41,992 bases of DNA. It comes from Stentor coeruleus. Its lineage: Eukaryota > Ciliophora > Heterotrichea > Heterotrichida > Stentoridae. The notes beneath the pieces were generated by a model. It had not been told where the DNA came from and made no database searches. It saw nothing but the letters and a program-made list of their open reading frames with translations. Each line of letters opens with the position of its first letter. Position 1 is the first letter of the stretch. Positions 9,126-19,117 of this stretch are shown here, piece after piece. The stretch covers positions 1 through 41,992 of the forward strand of contig MPUH01000644.1 of NCBI GenBank assembly GCA_001970955.1, given 5' to 3'. The position numbers and the translations under genes are program-made.

Positions 9126-11546
9126 CTAATTAATGCTTAAACACCACATGCATCCTTCTTCAGGTTTATTCCCAGTTAAATATTTACAATTTGCACATTT
9201 GTAAAAATAATATTTTATTCCTTCAAAGCATAAATCAAAATGAGTAAATATTTTTTCAGGTAATTTTCTTTCAATTACAATTCTATTAGCAACATGCTCA
9301 AATACCGAAAATGGAAAGCATGTTTTTAAGTAGCATTCTTCTTTAAAGCACCCTATTTGCCATGAAGTAGTATTTAAAACTTCAAGATTACTTTCTAAAA
9401 TGAGACTTATAAAATAATCAAATTTCTTTGCAAATGATTCCTCTAAGCACTTCATGCAAATTGGATGACCACATTCGTTTTTTTGCACAATTTGTCCACA
9501 ACAAATAATATTTTTTTCATTTTCTTGACTTCTTGCTTTCATCACTTTTTCTATTTTTGTTTGCATATTTTCCTCATTAACAGTTTTTATAGGAATTGCA
9601 ATTAATTTCATCTCATTTTGGCTAACTTCTGGATTTGAAAACTCTAAAAATATTTTTTCTTGTGAAACAGGACTTACATAATTTTCATGATATTTTTTCT
9701 GTGTCTCAATTTTTTCATCTACCTTTTCAACACTTTCTGATAAATTTTCCTCGCTGTTTTTTTTACAAGAATCAGTAGCATAATCGATTGCAGGATTTTT
9801 ACTATAAAGTTGCACACTTCTAATGTGGTTATAACTATAATTCATTAATGAATCTTCGATATTTTTATTAGAATTTGAATTTCCTTTAAAAATACGACTT
9901 GAATAGGTTTGATAACTATTTTCAAATTTATTTTCTTCAATAGAATCATCATCACTGCAAGAGTTTGCATTATTCATTTGATGATTTTTCATAAAGGAAT
10001 TGACAATTTTAATTTGTTTGCATTTTGCGCATCCTAATAAATCTTGATATATATCAAAAACATATTGCGATTTAAATTGACAATTTATGCATATTTTATG
10101 CTCACTGCACCAAAAAATACCTGTAGTTTTTAAAAAATTTTTGCATAAATGGCAACAATTTTCCTCAGCTGGAATGTATAATTCTAAGCACCTTTTGCAC
10201 AAACAAACTCCACTATTTTTAATATCTGTAAAACAAATATTACAATAAAAATCTTTAATTGCTTTATTGCAAGCTAAATTCTCAATCCTTTTATTTTTAT
10301 CATTAATTATGCTGAAGCATTTTTTACAGACTGATTCAAATATATTTTTGCATTTTCCGCACCTATTGTGCTCATTATAAGGTGTTCCAATAAAACAATT
10401 CCCACACAAAGGATGTGTTTCACAGAATTTAAAATCAGAGATAATCAATCTGCACTTTTTGCAATTTATTTCCCAATAGCAAGGAGCGTTTAAATGATTA
10501 CTATCTTCAATAATTGAATCAAGAGAAATTCCAAGTATTTCACACAAACCAAATTGCGCTTCTTGGCAAGTGATACTTTTGATATACCTATTAGGATTGT
10601 TTTGTTTAATAAAATCTAAACAAAAATCGCAGATACAGCAATCTTTACATTCAAAAAAATTTTTGTTGTTTCTATTTCTTTTGCAAAATAAACAAATGTT
10701 TCCAGCTGCTTTATAGTTCTGAAAAAAAAATGCACAATATTTGCAAGATATTATATTTCCCAAGTTATTTTGAGTGTAACAACTAGGGCAAAATACATGC
10801 TGAAATTTGCAAGTTAGCATAGTTATTTTAAGGTTATTATTTCTTATGGTTTCTAATTGTTTTCCACAATTTTGGCATATACTACCGAAATTCATTTTTA
10901 TATTAGCTTGGCAAGTATAGCAATTGCTTATTTGTGGATGTAATGCTAGGAAAATTGGTTTATTTAATAAATATTTGCATTGTAAACACAAATTATGCTC
11001 AGAGCATCGATTATCATCCAAAAAAAGTATTTTTCTTTTGCAAATTAAGCATAAAGTCTTCTCTTTCGGTTTTGAAAAGAATATATTGCACTCTTTGCAT
11101 TCAATTTTTTTAATATTTCTCATAAGATATACATAGCAATTCATACAATGCCTATGGACAAAATGAGTAGGGCATTTAATTGTTTTTATAGGCTTTGATT
11201 GCTTGCATGAGTAGCATGTGAATTTAAGCAAATGCATGCATTTATAGCATTCTCTAATAGTGCTAAGTGGAAAAGTTATTAAGCAAGTATTGCATATATT
11301 ATGAACAGAGCAAGTATAAGATATTGATTTGTCTATTGAACAATAAATGCATTTAGTTTCAACTGGTTGAATTATCGAACGATAAAAATTAGAGCACTGA
11401 GTGCATTCAAACAAACATGAAGCTGGTGATTCAAGGTTTAAATTGTAGCATTCAGAACAAAAAAGGTGAATTTGGCAATTTCCTGGCACTTTAAATTTTA
11501 AGTATATATCACTTTTGTCGCATCTTGAGCATTTAGCCTTACACAT
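9126..11546 (-). CDS. Large cysteine-rich repeat zinc-binding protein
   Basis: A protein of 806 residues with about 30 CxxC pairs over its whole length, most separated by 12-25 residues, many with an H before the next pair (for example CSVHNICNTC, CPTHFVHRHCMNC, CETHPLCGNC, CSEHKICINC). The repeating unit resembles half a RING finger: CxxC ... C.H..C..C. A serine/asparagine-rich linker with few cysteines sits at about residues 510-660. The C-terminus has a last cluster (CCGQIVQKNECGHPICMKC, then CANCKYLTG and CMWC). The array implies many structural zincs. RING-type ubiquitin ligase activity is possible but no canonical RING is evident. No transmembrane segment or signal. I cannot name an orthologue; it looks like a ciliate-specific family. 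Confidence 0.8.
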   Translation of the reverse strand: MCKAKCSRCDKSDIYLKFKVPGNCQIHLFCSECYNLNLESPASCLFECTQCSNFYRSIIQPVETKCIYCSIDKSISYTCSVHNICNTCLITFPLSTIRECYKCMHLLKFTCYSCKQSKPIKTIKCPTHFVHRHCMNCYVYLMRNIKKIECKECNIFFSKPKEKTLCLICKRKILFLDDNRCSEHNLCLQCKYLLNKPIFLALHPQISNCYTCQANIKMNFGSICQNCGKQLETIRNNNLKITMLTCKFQHVFCPSCYTQNNLGNIISCKYCAFFFQNYKAAGNICLFCKRNRNNKNFFECKDCCICDFCLDFIKQNNPNRYIKSITCQEAQFGLCEILGISLDSIIEDSNHLNAPCYWEINCKKCRLIISDFKFCETHPLCGNCFIGTPYNEHNRCGKCKNIFESVCKKCFSIINDKNKRIENLACNKAIKDFYCNICFTDIKNSGVCLCKRCLELYIPAEENCCHLCKNFLKTTGIFWCSEHKICINCQFKSQYVFDIYQDLLGCAKCKQIKIVNSFMKNHQMNNANSCSDDDSIEENKFENSYQTYSSRIFKGNSNSNKNIEDSLMNYSYNHIRSVQLYSKNPAIDYATDSCKKNSEENLSESVEKVDEKIETQKKYHENYVSPVSQEKIFLEFSNPEVSQNEMKLIAIPIKTVNEENMQTKIEKVMKARSQENEKNIICCGQIVQKNECGHPICMKCLEESFAKKFDYFISLILESNLEVLNTTSWQIGCFKEECYLKTCFPFSVFEHVANRIVIERKLPEKIFTHFDLCFEGIKYYFYKCANCKYLTGNKPEEGCMWCLSIN

Positions 11547-12561
11547 ATAATTATTTATATTAGCACATTTCTAAATAGTGAGAAAACTTAAAAATATTAA
11601 AATGCTTGATTTGTATATTATACTTCAATCTATATAAATTTTAGAAGCATAACAGTACCCAATATAATGAATAACAAAATAGCGCATGCTCAAAATAACA
11701 CATGGCAAAACAATATAAGATTTTAAAACATGAGATAAGATAAATTGAGTTTTTAGAATTATACTTATTAAATCTAAAATTTAGAAGTGAAATATACATA
11801 TTATATACAATAAACTTTGATATATGACTCTAAAAAATTAGGTGTCGTATTAAGGTTTGTGGATTTTCCGCTATTTGCAGATTAGTTCAACCTAAAATCT
11901 ATGTAGATCCAAGACCAGACTCTTGTAGCAGCCTTTTTTCCACCTGGAATCCAGTCAACATAAAATATCTATTAGTTTTAATATTAAATTATTTTCACAT
12001 ATCGTTTATACTTTTCTTTATCTAAATTTAAATCTTTATTGTTGTTGGTATTAAAATAAGAAAATGCATTTGAGCATATACAGTAGCAAAATTTAAAATT
12101 TGTTATTCGGTTATTTAAAATAGAAAAGCAGTAGCCAATTTTTATAATCAGAAAGTATTAAAGTGTATTAAAAATACTTTAAAATTATTCTGATTATTAT
12201 CAAGAAGAAATAGCCTAAAAATTATCTTTAATCTAGTTTAATTACAATTAAATTCATAATATTTTAATACATAACAAATAGCATACTTCTTTCAATCTTT
12301 ACAATTTTAATGCCATGAATTTTAAAATCTTTTCATTCTTAGTTCCTTCCGTCTAATAAAAACTCGGTATAACACTTAAATTTTATGAAATTTTCGAATG
12401 ACCTTAATTTATTCAATTATCTACACATAAACTCTTAAGCTAAGGAAATATTTTTTCATGCTTACTTACACAACTGTATTACTAAAGGTTATGAAAACCA
12501 TAAAAAAAAACTACTCCATACAACAGATTAAAATCATTAAGAAGCTTAACTCTGGATTATT
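11547..12561. other. Intergenic DNA with one weak coding-like patch
   Basis: Mostly AT-rich without genes. At about 11810-11960 the minus strand reads WIPGGKKAATRVWSWIYIDF, RLN, a TAA stop, and SANSGKSTNLNTTPNF, then FLESYIKVY. This may be a fragment of a decayed gene; I do not recognise it. Confidence 0.3.
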
Positions 12562-12912
12562 CTAATACCCAAGGCTATCATTCAGAATGATGTATTGATT
12601 GGTAGCTCTTGGCTTATAACCATTCTTGGCAAAATATTCCTGTGCTTCCTGCTTATCTTGAAGCATTTTCTTTCTCCTTGCAGCTAAGGTAACTATTTTT
12701 TTGTCATCAAGAATCTGATTTCCTGATTCTGACAATCTTGCTCTATAGCTATGAGTGAATCCTTCCAATTCATGCAAGTTAGGATGTGCAGACTTCATAA
12801 TACCAGTAACTAATCCTCCTAAGACAATAAAACTGTAGAACTTCGGCATGTTTTGATGCTTGTGCTGCAACCATCTCCAGCCATATAGTCTCCAAGCCCA
12901 CAGAAACACCAT
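12562..12912 (-). CDS. Small hypothetical membrane protein
   Basis: A protein of 116 residues. The N-terminus is aromatic and basic (MVFLWAWRLYGWRWLQHKH), followed by one predicted membrane helix at about residues 26-39 (YSFIVLGGLVTGIM) and a charged helical tail (residues 70-95, DDKKIVTLAARRKKMLQDKQEAQEYF). Size and layout would suit an accessory subunit of a mitochondrial inner-membrane complex, but there is no diagnostic motif, so that is only a suggestion. It lies tail-side of the carboxypeptidase-like gene, same strand. Confidence 0.65.
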   Translation of the reverse strand: MVFLWAWRLYGWRWLQHKHQNMPKFYSFIVLGGLVTGIMKSAHPNLHELEGFTHSYRARLSESGNQILDDKKIVTLAARRKKMLQDKQEAQEYFAKNGYKPRATNQYIILNDSLGY

Positions 12913-13060
12913 ATATAATTATAAAGCATTTTTTCTCAGATTGAACTTATAGGCTTTAAATAGTTGAAAAAAATCTGAGCTTTATAAAACTTAAATTTGC
13001 TTGAATAAGCAAACAGAGATAAGGATAATTTAAGATATTGATAAATTCTATCTAAACTAG

Positions 13061-14713
13061 TTAAATTCTTGGGTTTTGTGCGAAATTAGGATCTGGATTG
13101 AAATTCGCTTGCATATCAGGCTGCCTCTTTCGCCTACAGCACAGAATGATTCCTGCTATAAGGAGTAATATCAAAAGAATAATAAGTAAAATCAGCCCAG
13201 TTATCATAGCTTTTCTTCTTTTATCACCTTCTTCATGATCTCCACCATCATCATCTTCCTTATCACTATTATCTCCATCCTCTTCCTTTTCATCAATGGT
13301 CATATTTCCCCAATACATAGTCCCAAGAGTAGTAATAAACTCAGCGTGATATTTGTGAAGGCTATTCTTGCTACTAGAATTTCGAATATAATTAAAGGTA
13401 ATGTTCATAAAAGTAAACCCTGGCAATAGGATAGTTTGAGTTTTTCTGTTTGTATCCTGTCCATCTATACTAAAAGTTTCAATTAAGTTGCTTGTTGTTA
13501 AATTATTTAACGTGTTTAATGTACTCACTGATGAGTTAAAAAAAGAATATCCTGTAGGTTCCTCATATCCAGGGTAGAAATTAAGAGTAAATGAATAGTT
13601 AGAAATTTTTGTATTCCAAATCATCATACTGAAAGTGTCAATGGACTTATAAGTGCAATTACTATCAGTACAAAAAGTTTCATAATCGCTGCTGTTAATC
13701 TGAGTTACATAGACATTATGTTCCTGTATGGCAACAAGTAAGATTTCATAGAAATTATAGGATAATTGACTGACATTTTCAGTTGTGATACTTGTTGTAT
13801 TGTCTAAATGGACTTCAAAACTAAGGCAATCCCCTCCATAGGCAAAGTCTAGTAGTGTCCCATGGGCTGGTTTATAGGAATAATGGGACATATACTCATA
13901 ACCTAATGCTAATATTTTGCTTTCTATGCTTGAATAGTATTTGACAAAGTGTTGTTTTATAGTATCAGAACTTGAAGACAATGGAGTGAGAATTTTTTTG
14001 CCTTCATCATCAAAGTTAATCCAGATAGCTGGCCTTAAACTTGGATCTGATTGATTGAAGTATTTTTCTATATTTATCGAAACGATTGAGGTTAAAAATC
14101 CATTTCCTGAAAAATCACTTGAGCACATGTCATTTGACGGCTGCCAACCGAATGGGAAATTATGGTCTGGGTTAATTCCAGCATCATATGCGCCTGCACA
14201 TTCAGCTATATTAGATAGATCTGTCTTGAAAACTGTAAAACTACCATTGTATGCATTCTCAGTAGCGGTATATGCTTCAGAATTTAGTATGGGGATAAAA
14301 TGAATTTCAGAAGTCTCAAGTATGTAGGTAGCTCCTTTATCCCCTGATACATAGCTTTTTAGAAGTTCACTAGCCAGAAATAGAACTTCATAGGTTCCCA
14401 TCGGGTATCCACCGTGAATTCCAGAAGAAATAACAATTATTGGCTTTTTATACTCAGTAAGACTAGTACTGTTCTTGACTATTAAAGTATCAAAGCCCTT
14501 TGAAGTGTCTCTTGTTGTCAATTCAAAGTAATCATTTACTAGGGAGTCAAGGGCCTGTGTCACTTCATATGTTGCTAAAAACCCCCCTAAAGTTCCTGTA
14601 AAGGTTACGCCTGAGCATAGTCCTACTAGCAAGCTCAAGAGCCATACAACCATTAGTTGTCCATTCAGCATTTTTATTAGTATTGGGATAAATATATACA
14701 AAATGCTTGACAA
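13061..14713 (-). CDS. Membrane-anchored M14 carboxypeptidase-like protein, zinc site lost
   Basis: A protein of 550 residues. A signal peptide fits best from Met15 (MLNGQLMVVWLLSLLVGLCSG), so ATG 14671 may be the true start. A peptidase M14 fold is visible: PIIVISSGIHGGYPMGTYEV (around the usual HxxE), GINPDHNFPFGW (usual NRNF) and INFDDEGKKILTP (usual FHSYxxxxxxP), then CLSFEVHLD (usual FxFEL). The zinc ligands His/Glu/His correspond to His100, Tyr103 and Asp235, so two of three are gone. The Asn-Arg pair that binds substrate is Asp183-His184. Only the general base, Glu300, appears kept. Many NxS/T sites and an acidic stretch precede one C-terminal membrane helix (about residues 506-526) and a short basic tail. 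Probably a cell-surface pseudoenzyme, perhaps a binding protein. Confidence 0.75.
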   Translation of the reverse strand: MSSILYIFIPILIKMLNGQLMVVWLLSLLVGLCSGVTFTGTLGGFLATYEVTQALDSLVNDYFELTTRDTSKGFDTLIVKNSTSLTEYKKPIIVISSGIHGGYPMGTYEVLFLASELLKSYVSGDKGATYILETSEIHFIPILNSEAYTATENAYNGSFTVFKTDLSNIAECAGAYDAGINPDHNFPFGWQPSNDMCSSDFSGNGFLTSIVSINIEKYFNQSDPSLRPAIWINFDDEGKKILTPLSSSSDTIKQHFVKYYSSIESKILALGYEYMSHYSYKPAHGTLLDFAYGGDCLSFEVHLDNTTSITTENVSQLSYNFYEILLVAIQEHNVYVTQINSSDYETFCTDSNCTYKSIDTFSMMIWNTKISNYSFTLNFYPGYEEPTGYSFFNSSVSTLNTLNNLTTSNLIETFSIDGQDTNRKTQTILLPGFTFMNITFNYIRNSSSKNSLHKYHAEFITTLGTMYWGNMTIDEKEEDGDNSDKEDDDGGDHEEGDKRRKAMITGLILLIILLILLLIAGIILCCRRKRQPDMQANFNPDPNFAQNPRI

Positions 14714-14876
14714 TATATTTGATTAGTTTAAAGAGATTTATTGCTATGAAGAAATAAACTTGACCTATATATTTTTCTCTTAGAAATATTATAATATATC
14801 CTTTATGCATCAAAATTTTAATTGTATTTATCCCTTTAAATTAACTCTTAAAGATGATATATTAGAATTTATAAAA

Positions 14877-15572
14877 ATGAGTCAACTTCCAAAAAAAGAA
14901 TTTCAGCCATTTTCTAAGCCAAAAGCTCATCAAGTTTCTTCCCATATCTTTCAAGTGAAAAAAATAAATCCAAATGATAATTCAGGTCAATTTATCAATA
15001 AAGACCCTAGTGAAAGTTCATCTTTTAAAGGTAAATGCCCTAATCCTGCTTGTCCTTATCATTTCACCTCTAATGAGAGTTTACAAAACCTTGATAGTAG
15101 CTCTTATAATAACCTTCCTAATTTTAGTTATCATCAGCCAGAAGAGAAATTAAGTTCAGCATTCAAAGGTAGTAGGCAAAAAAATCAGCCAGATATTCAA
15201 CCAGAATTTGATGAGCCAAAAGATTATCAAAATCAAATTTCATATGAAAAAAATTCGGAATTATTATCGAAAAGTCAGACATATTCGCACTCAAAACCAC
15301 AACCTTACTTTAGTAAAGCACAAAGCAGTGATGAGTATTCAACTCATCAAATTACTAAAGAATATCGGCTAAAAGTGACAAAGGATTTAGAAAAAGCTCT
15401 GATCGAATTAGCAAAACTCAAGAAAAAAGTTTTTTGCAATGAATGCATGAGATATCCTATTGAGTTTATTAAAGTCCCATGTGGACATGGATATTGCAAT
15501 GAGTGTAATAGACAAGATTTTTGTTCAAGATGTGAAAAAAATTCTAATGAATATATGGTTAATAAATACTAG
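14877..15572 (+). CDS. RING-like zinc finger protein
   Basis: The frame is open from 14805, but ATG 14877 (MSQLPKKEFQPFSKPK) gives a more normal start, with 231 residues; the extra 24 residues upstream look like untranslated leader. The body is disordered (S, Q, K, P, N rich) with one short cluster CPNPACPYHF near residue 55. A basic helix near residues 165-185 leads into a C-terminal C3HC4-like RING: CNEC, then CGHGYCNEC, then CSRC. Such short C-terminal RINGs often act as E3 ubiquitin ligases; whether this one binds an E2 cannot be told from sequence. Divergent from the carboxypeptidase-like gene. Confidence 0.65.
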   Translation: MSQLPKKEFQPFSKPKAHQVSSHIFQVKKINPNDNSGQFINKDPSESSSFKGKCPNPACPYHFTSNESLQNLDSSSYNNLPNFSYHQPEEKLSSAFKGSRQKNQPDIQPEFDEPKDYQNQISYEKNSELLSKSQTYSHSKPQPYFSKAQSSDEYSTHQITKEYRLKVTKDLEKALIELAKLKKKVFCNECMRYPIEFIKVPCGHGYCNECNRQDFCSRCEKNSNEYMVNKY

Positions 15573-16615
15573 AATAATGAATGGATGATGATACATTTAT
15601 AGATATGGTTTAGGAAAGAATAGTGACTTGAAAATAGAAAAAATAATAGAGAAATAATTCTTTTTAGAGTAAAAAAGATGTCAACTTGCATATCAGCTAA
15701 TACAAGAGAAAATTTTAGCATTTTTTTTATCAGTCTAGAAAATTTAGACCTTCAGTAAAGGTAAAAATTGTTTGATGAATTTTTTAATTATTCAGAAAGT
15801 TTAAAATTATATAGTTTATATTAATGAATCCTCTTTGCAAGAGAGGCAATAGATACTAATCAATTTGAAAGAATATCTTCATTATACCCGAATTTCTCAG
15901 ATAACTGCAGAATATTTACATTAATTAGATGTTAGAGTTTTGAGTAAATGATATAATTCTTATAGCAATTATATCTTGGACACACAACAAATATTCATCA
16001 TTTCACTTTAGCATGATATTGGAAAATTTATAAGTGTTGGCGAAAATTTTTCTTTACTGAACAGAATTAGAAGTTTTATTTCTTGTAGGATGAGCAAAGC
16101 ATGCTAACATAATGAAATTTTACTAGATTCACTCAAATTACAAATCTAAATAGCTTAAACTTTATTTAGGTTGGGAAATCATGGAGTATGTGAATTTCAA
16201 GGAAAAGCTATACTTAAGAAATTCCTCTTAGGAATAGTTTAGGCTTTTTAGCTTAAAGAATAAAATTCACCCAAAAGAAGTGTAAAACTTAGAAGAACTG
16301 TGTATTATTTCTAGATAAATTACTCAAGATTTTTTATGTAAGTATAGAGAAAAATTAGGATTGGGCATGATAAACATGTGCTAGAATTTGCTGCTAATTT
16401 CAGCAATGACAAATTAAACTTAAAGGAATTCCCTTCAATAGCATTTAATAGAACACCCTTAGGGCTGTGGTAGTGATAGCCTTATTGAGCATCAAGAAGT
16501 TAAAGGCTAGATGATTATATAAAGGATTACCACTAAGACTAATTGTCAATATTCCAAAAGTTCAATAATTTCAAGTAGCTATTCCAACAATTTATTACTG
16601 ATTGAATAGCAATGT
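15573..16615 (+). pseudogene. Gap with scattered coding-like remnants
   Basis: No intact gene. The plus strand reads as protein in patches, with many stops and frame changes: MSTCISANTRENFSIFFISL near 15680, FERISSLYPNFSDNCRIFTL near 15870, HGVCEFQGKAILKKFLLGIV near 16180, and, best, HVLEFAANFSNDKLNLKEF continuing to SIAFNRTPLGLW near 16370-16470. They may belong to one decayed gene. No family recognised. Confidence 0.25.
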
Positions 16616-17359
16616 CTAAGATCTAAATATGTTAGACTTACTTAATAAAGGTTTTTTTTCATCTTTTCCATAAATATCAGCATCTGAATCATCACTTGAT
16701 GATGAATAAATAGGGTCTCTTTTGCTTGGCTCACTTGTTACTATGGCCTTTCTTTCATCTTCTACTCTAATGAATTTACTTGATGTAGAAGTATCTTTAT
16801 TTCTATCATTTCTAGGTTTTTTCTTTGGTATCTCAACTTTAAAATCTTTTATTGCTTCTTCCTTCCTTGTATCTTCTTTTTTATTTTCTTCCTTTTTAGA
16901 GTCATCCTTTTTAACATCATCTTTTTTAGCCTCTTCCCTTTTCTGATCCTTTTGTAAATGGGCTTTTTGTTCTTCCTGTTTTTTATTTATTGCAACTGGC
17001 TGTTTTTCTATAACTCTTAAAGCGTCTTTCTCAGGGATTCTAGTCTTATTCAACTCTTTTTCAATGGCCCTAGAAACGTGCAATTCTCTTTCAATATGGG
17101 GGCTTGGGGGTTTTTCATATACCACTATTTCAGCAGTGTTTTCGAAGACTTCATCCACTCTATAAAGTAGAGGTACTGTATAGCCTTTTTCTGTTATTTT
17201 TTCCAAATGAACCGGAGGTAAATCAGGAAAGCATTCAGAAAAAGTCACTTCTAATTTTTTCAGCAACTTAATCACTAATAAATTGCTTTTGGCAATTTGT
17301 ATAAACTTTAATCCTTTGCAGTCAACATAAATTTTGTGTGTTGTCCGGTCGGTGCCCAT
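16616..17359 (-). CDS. Coilin-like (tentative) nuclear protein with KKE-rich tail
   Basis: The frame stays open up to 17475 but has no ATG there and would overlap exon 1 of dyskerin. The first usable start is ATG 17359 (MGTDRTTHKIYVDCKG), giving 247 residues. Residues 1-80 could be a ubiquitin-like fold: KIYVDCKGLKFIQIAKSN, then ...YTVPLLYRVDEVFENTAEI. That matches the general scheme of the coilin N-terminus (strand, helix, ...LPP.E....LRD.D...V). The rest is disordered, with K/E/D repeats (residues about 115-180) and an acidic serine patch (SSSSDDSDADIYG). The coilin idea is inference from this pattern and from the divergent neighbour, dyskerin. A possible 15-nt intron at 16623-16637 would only remove five codons before the stop. 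Confidence 0.5.
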   Translation of the reverse strand: MGTDRTTHKIYVDCKGLKFIQIAKSNLLVIKLLKKLEVTFSECFPDLPPVHLEKITEKGYTVPLLYRVDEVFENTAEIVVYEKPPSPHIERELHVSRAIEKELNKTRIPEKDALRVIEKQPVAINKKQEEQKAHLQKDQKREEAKKDDVKKDDSKKEENKKEDTRKEEAIKDFKVEIPKKKPRNDRNKDTSTSSKFIRVEDERKAIVTSEPSKRDPIYSSSSDDSDADIYGKDEKKPLLSKSNIFRS

Positions 17360-17415
17360 ATTCCACACAAATATAATAAGTCCTATAACATCTTGATCAC
17401 CACATTTATCAAATA
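17360..17415. promoter_or_regulatory. 56-bp divergent intergenic region
   Basis: The whole space between the start codons of the coilin-like gene (17359, minus) and dyskerin (17416, plus). Any promoter must lie here or inside the genes. Confidence 0.4.
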
Positions 17416-18555
17416 ATGAGTGAAATCGAGCCACAGAGTGAGGCAAAAGGAAAAGTCGGCACTTCTAGCTGGCCTTTATTGCTAAAGGTACTTTTCAATT
17501 AGAATATCGAAACTTTGCATGTAAGGACTAATCATTACACTCCAATTCCCTGCGGATATTCACCTCTTTCTCGTCCAATAAAAGAATATCTGAAATATGG
17601 GATAATCAACCTAGATAAACCTTCTAATCCTTCATCTCACGAGGTTGTGGCCTGGATAAAAAAAATACTCAAAGTTGAGAAAACTGGTCACTCAGGGACT
17701 TTAGACCCAAAAGTGACTGGATGCCTCATTGTCTGTATTAACAGGGCAACTAGACTTGTTAAAAGCCAACAGTCTGCAGGGAAGGAGTATGTGTGTGTAA
17801 TAAGACTTCATGAAACCTTAAGTTCAGAAAAAACTTTAGCTAAAGCTTTAGCAAAACTTACAGGCCCTGTGTTTCAAAAGCCTCCACTGATTGCGGCTGT
17901 TAAACGTGAATTGAGAATTCGTAACATCTACGAGTCGAAGCTCCTTGAATTCAATAAAGAAAACGACTTAGCCATTTTCTGGATGAGCTGTGAAGCCGGT
18001 ACCTATGTTAGAACTTTATGTGTGCATCTTGGCCTTATGCTTGGAGTTGGTGCTCATATGCAAGAACTTAGAAGAGTTAGATCAGGAGCACTTATAGAAA
18101 ACGAGACTATGGTGACGATGCATGATGTTCTTGATGCTCAATGGATATATGAGCATACAGGTGATGAAAGTTATTTAAGAAGAGTTATCATGCCTTTAGA
18201 ATATCTTCTTATATCCTATCCACGAATAGTCGTCAAAGACTCTTCAGTCAATGCCATTTGTTATGGAGCAAAACTTATGATCCCTGGCGTTTTGAAATAT
18301 GCTGATGGTATTGAAAATGGAAAAGAGGTGGTTTTAATAACTACAAAAGGAGAAGCGGTTGCTTTAGGGATTGCTGAGATGACTACTGCAGTAATTTCTG
18401 ATTGTGATCATGGAGTTGTAGCTAAAATCAAAAGAGTTATTATGGATCGTGAGACCTATCCACGCAGATGGGGACTTGGTCCTAAAGCTCTTGAGAAAAA
18501 ACAAATGATTCTTGCTGGAGTCCTCGATCAATATGGTCGTCCAGTCAATAAATAA
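17416..18555 (+). CDS. CBF5: Dyskerin/Cbf5, H/ACA snoRNP pseudouridine synthase (one 15-nt intron)
   Basis: Catalytic subunit of H/ACA RNPs, making pseudouridine in rRNA and snRNA in the nucleolus. Exon 1 (17416-17487) gives 24 residues ending TSSWPLLLK; removing the intron at 17488-17502 joins this to [14 protein letters not shown], exactly the layout of the conserved dyskerin N-terminus (TSQWPLLLKNFDKLNVRT.HYTP). Total 374 residues. The TruB domain has the catalytic Asp in [14 protein letters not shown] (D92), then [16 protein letters not shown] and [12 protein letters not shown] domain follows ([15 protein letters not shown], then [15 protein letters not shown] text) up to [11 protein letters not shown]. 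It ends shortly after, without the long lysine-rich tail of animal dyskerin. Very sure of identity. Confidence 0.97.
17488..17502 (+). other. 15-nt intron in CBF5
   Basis: GTACTTTTCAATTAG. Phase 0, A at position 10. Supported by the conserved dyskerin sequence on both sides. Confidence 0.93.
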
Positions 18556-19117
18556 CTACTTCTTCTACTAGAATTTTACTAACTATCAGATAATATAACA
18601 ATGCAAGGTAATTATATGCCTTCGAGCACTTCTAAAGAAGATCAATTTTTGTGTTGATGTGACTTATTTTATTGGTTGCTCTTCCATATTTTTGACAAAT
18701 GAAGACAATAGCAAGTTTATTATTTGAAAAATAGCATTGAAAAAACCTTTTGACCCTTTTAAGAATTTTTTTTAGGTATCCCTGGAGAGCATTCTATAGT
18801 AAAGCTGAAGAAGATCTAGCTATAAATTCATAGAATTACTCGATATTTTTTGTACCAATTTCAAACTTAACCATTCCTCAGGAATAAATCTCTTTGTTAA
18901 ATTCACTAAACAATTTTCTTTAGTGCTATTTCTGTATTTAAATTTTTCTATAATAATTCGTCTTAAATCGCAGTTCTTCAAATTTTATTTTTGATTTTAA
19001 AAATTATTGAAGTAGCTTTAATCCAATAGTCAGATTACCCCAAATTTTAAATTTTATTTATAACTTGACTTGAGTATTTTAAAAATAGAAAATTTAATTG
19101 ATCTTCTAACCTCCCTT
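18556..19117. other. Intergenic DNA, nothing recognised
   Basis: AT-rich, no supported gene; scattered short frames only. Confidence 0.5.

Noticed and set aside
14565..14813. Minus-strand 82-residue open frame upstream of the carboxypeptidase-like gene
   Set aside because: It overlaps the signal-peptide region in another frame and has no protein-like features.
17360..17475. Upstream part of the open frame of the coilin-like gene (from TTG 17446 and above)
   Set aside because: It has no ATG and lies antisense to dyskerin exon 1, whose sequence is confirmed by homology; the start was therefore placed at 17359.
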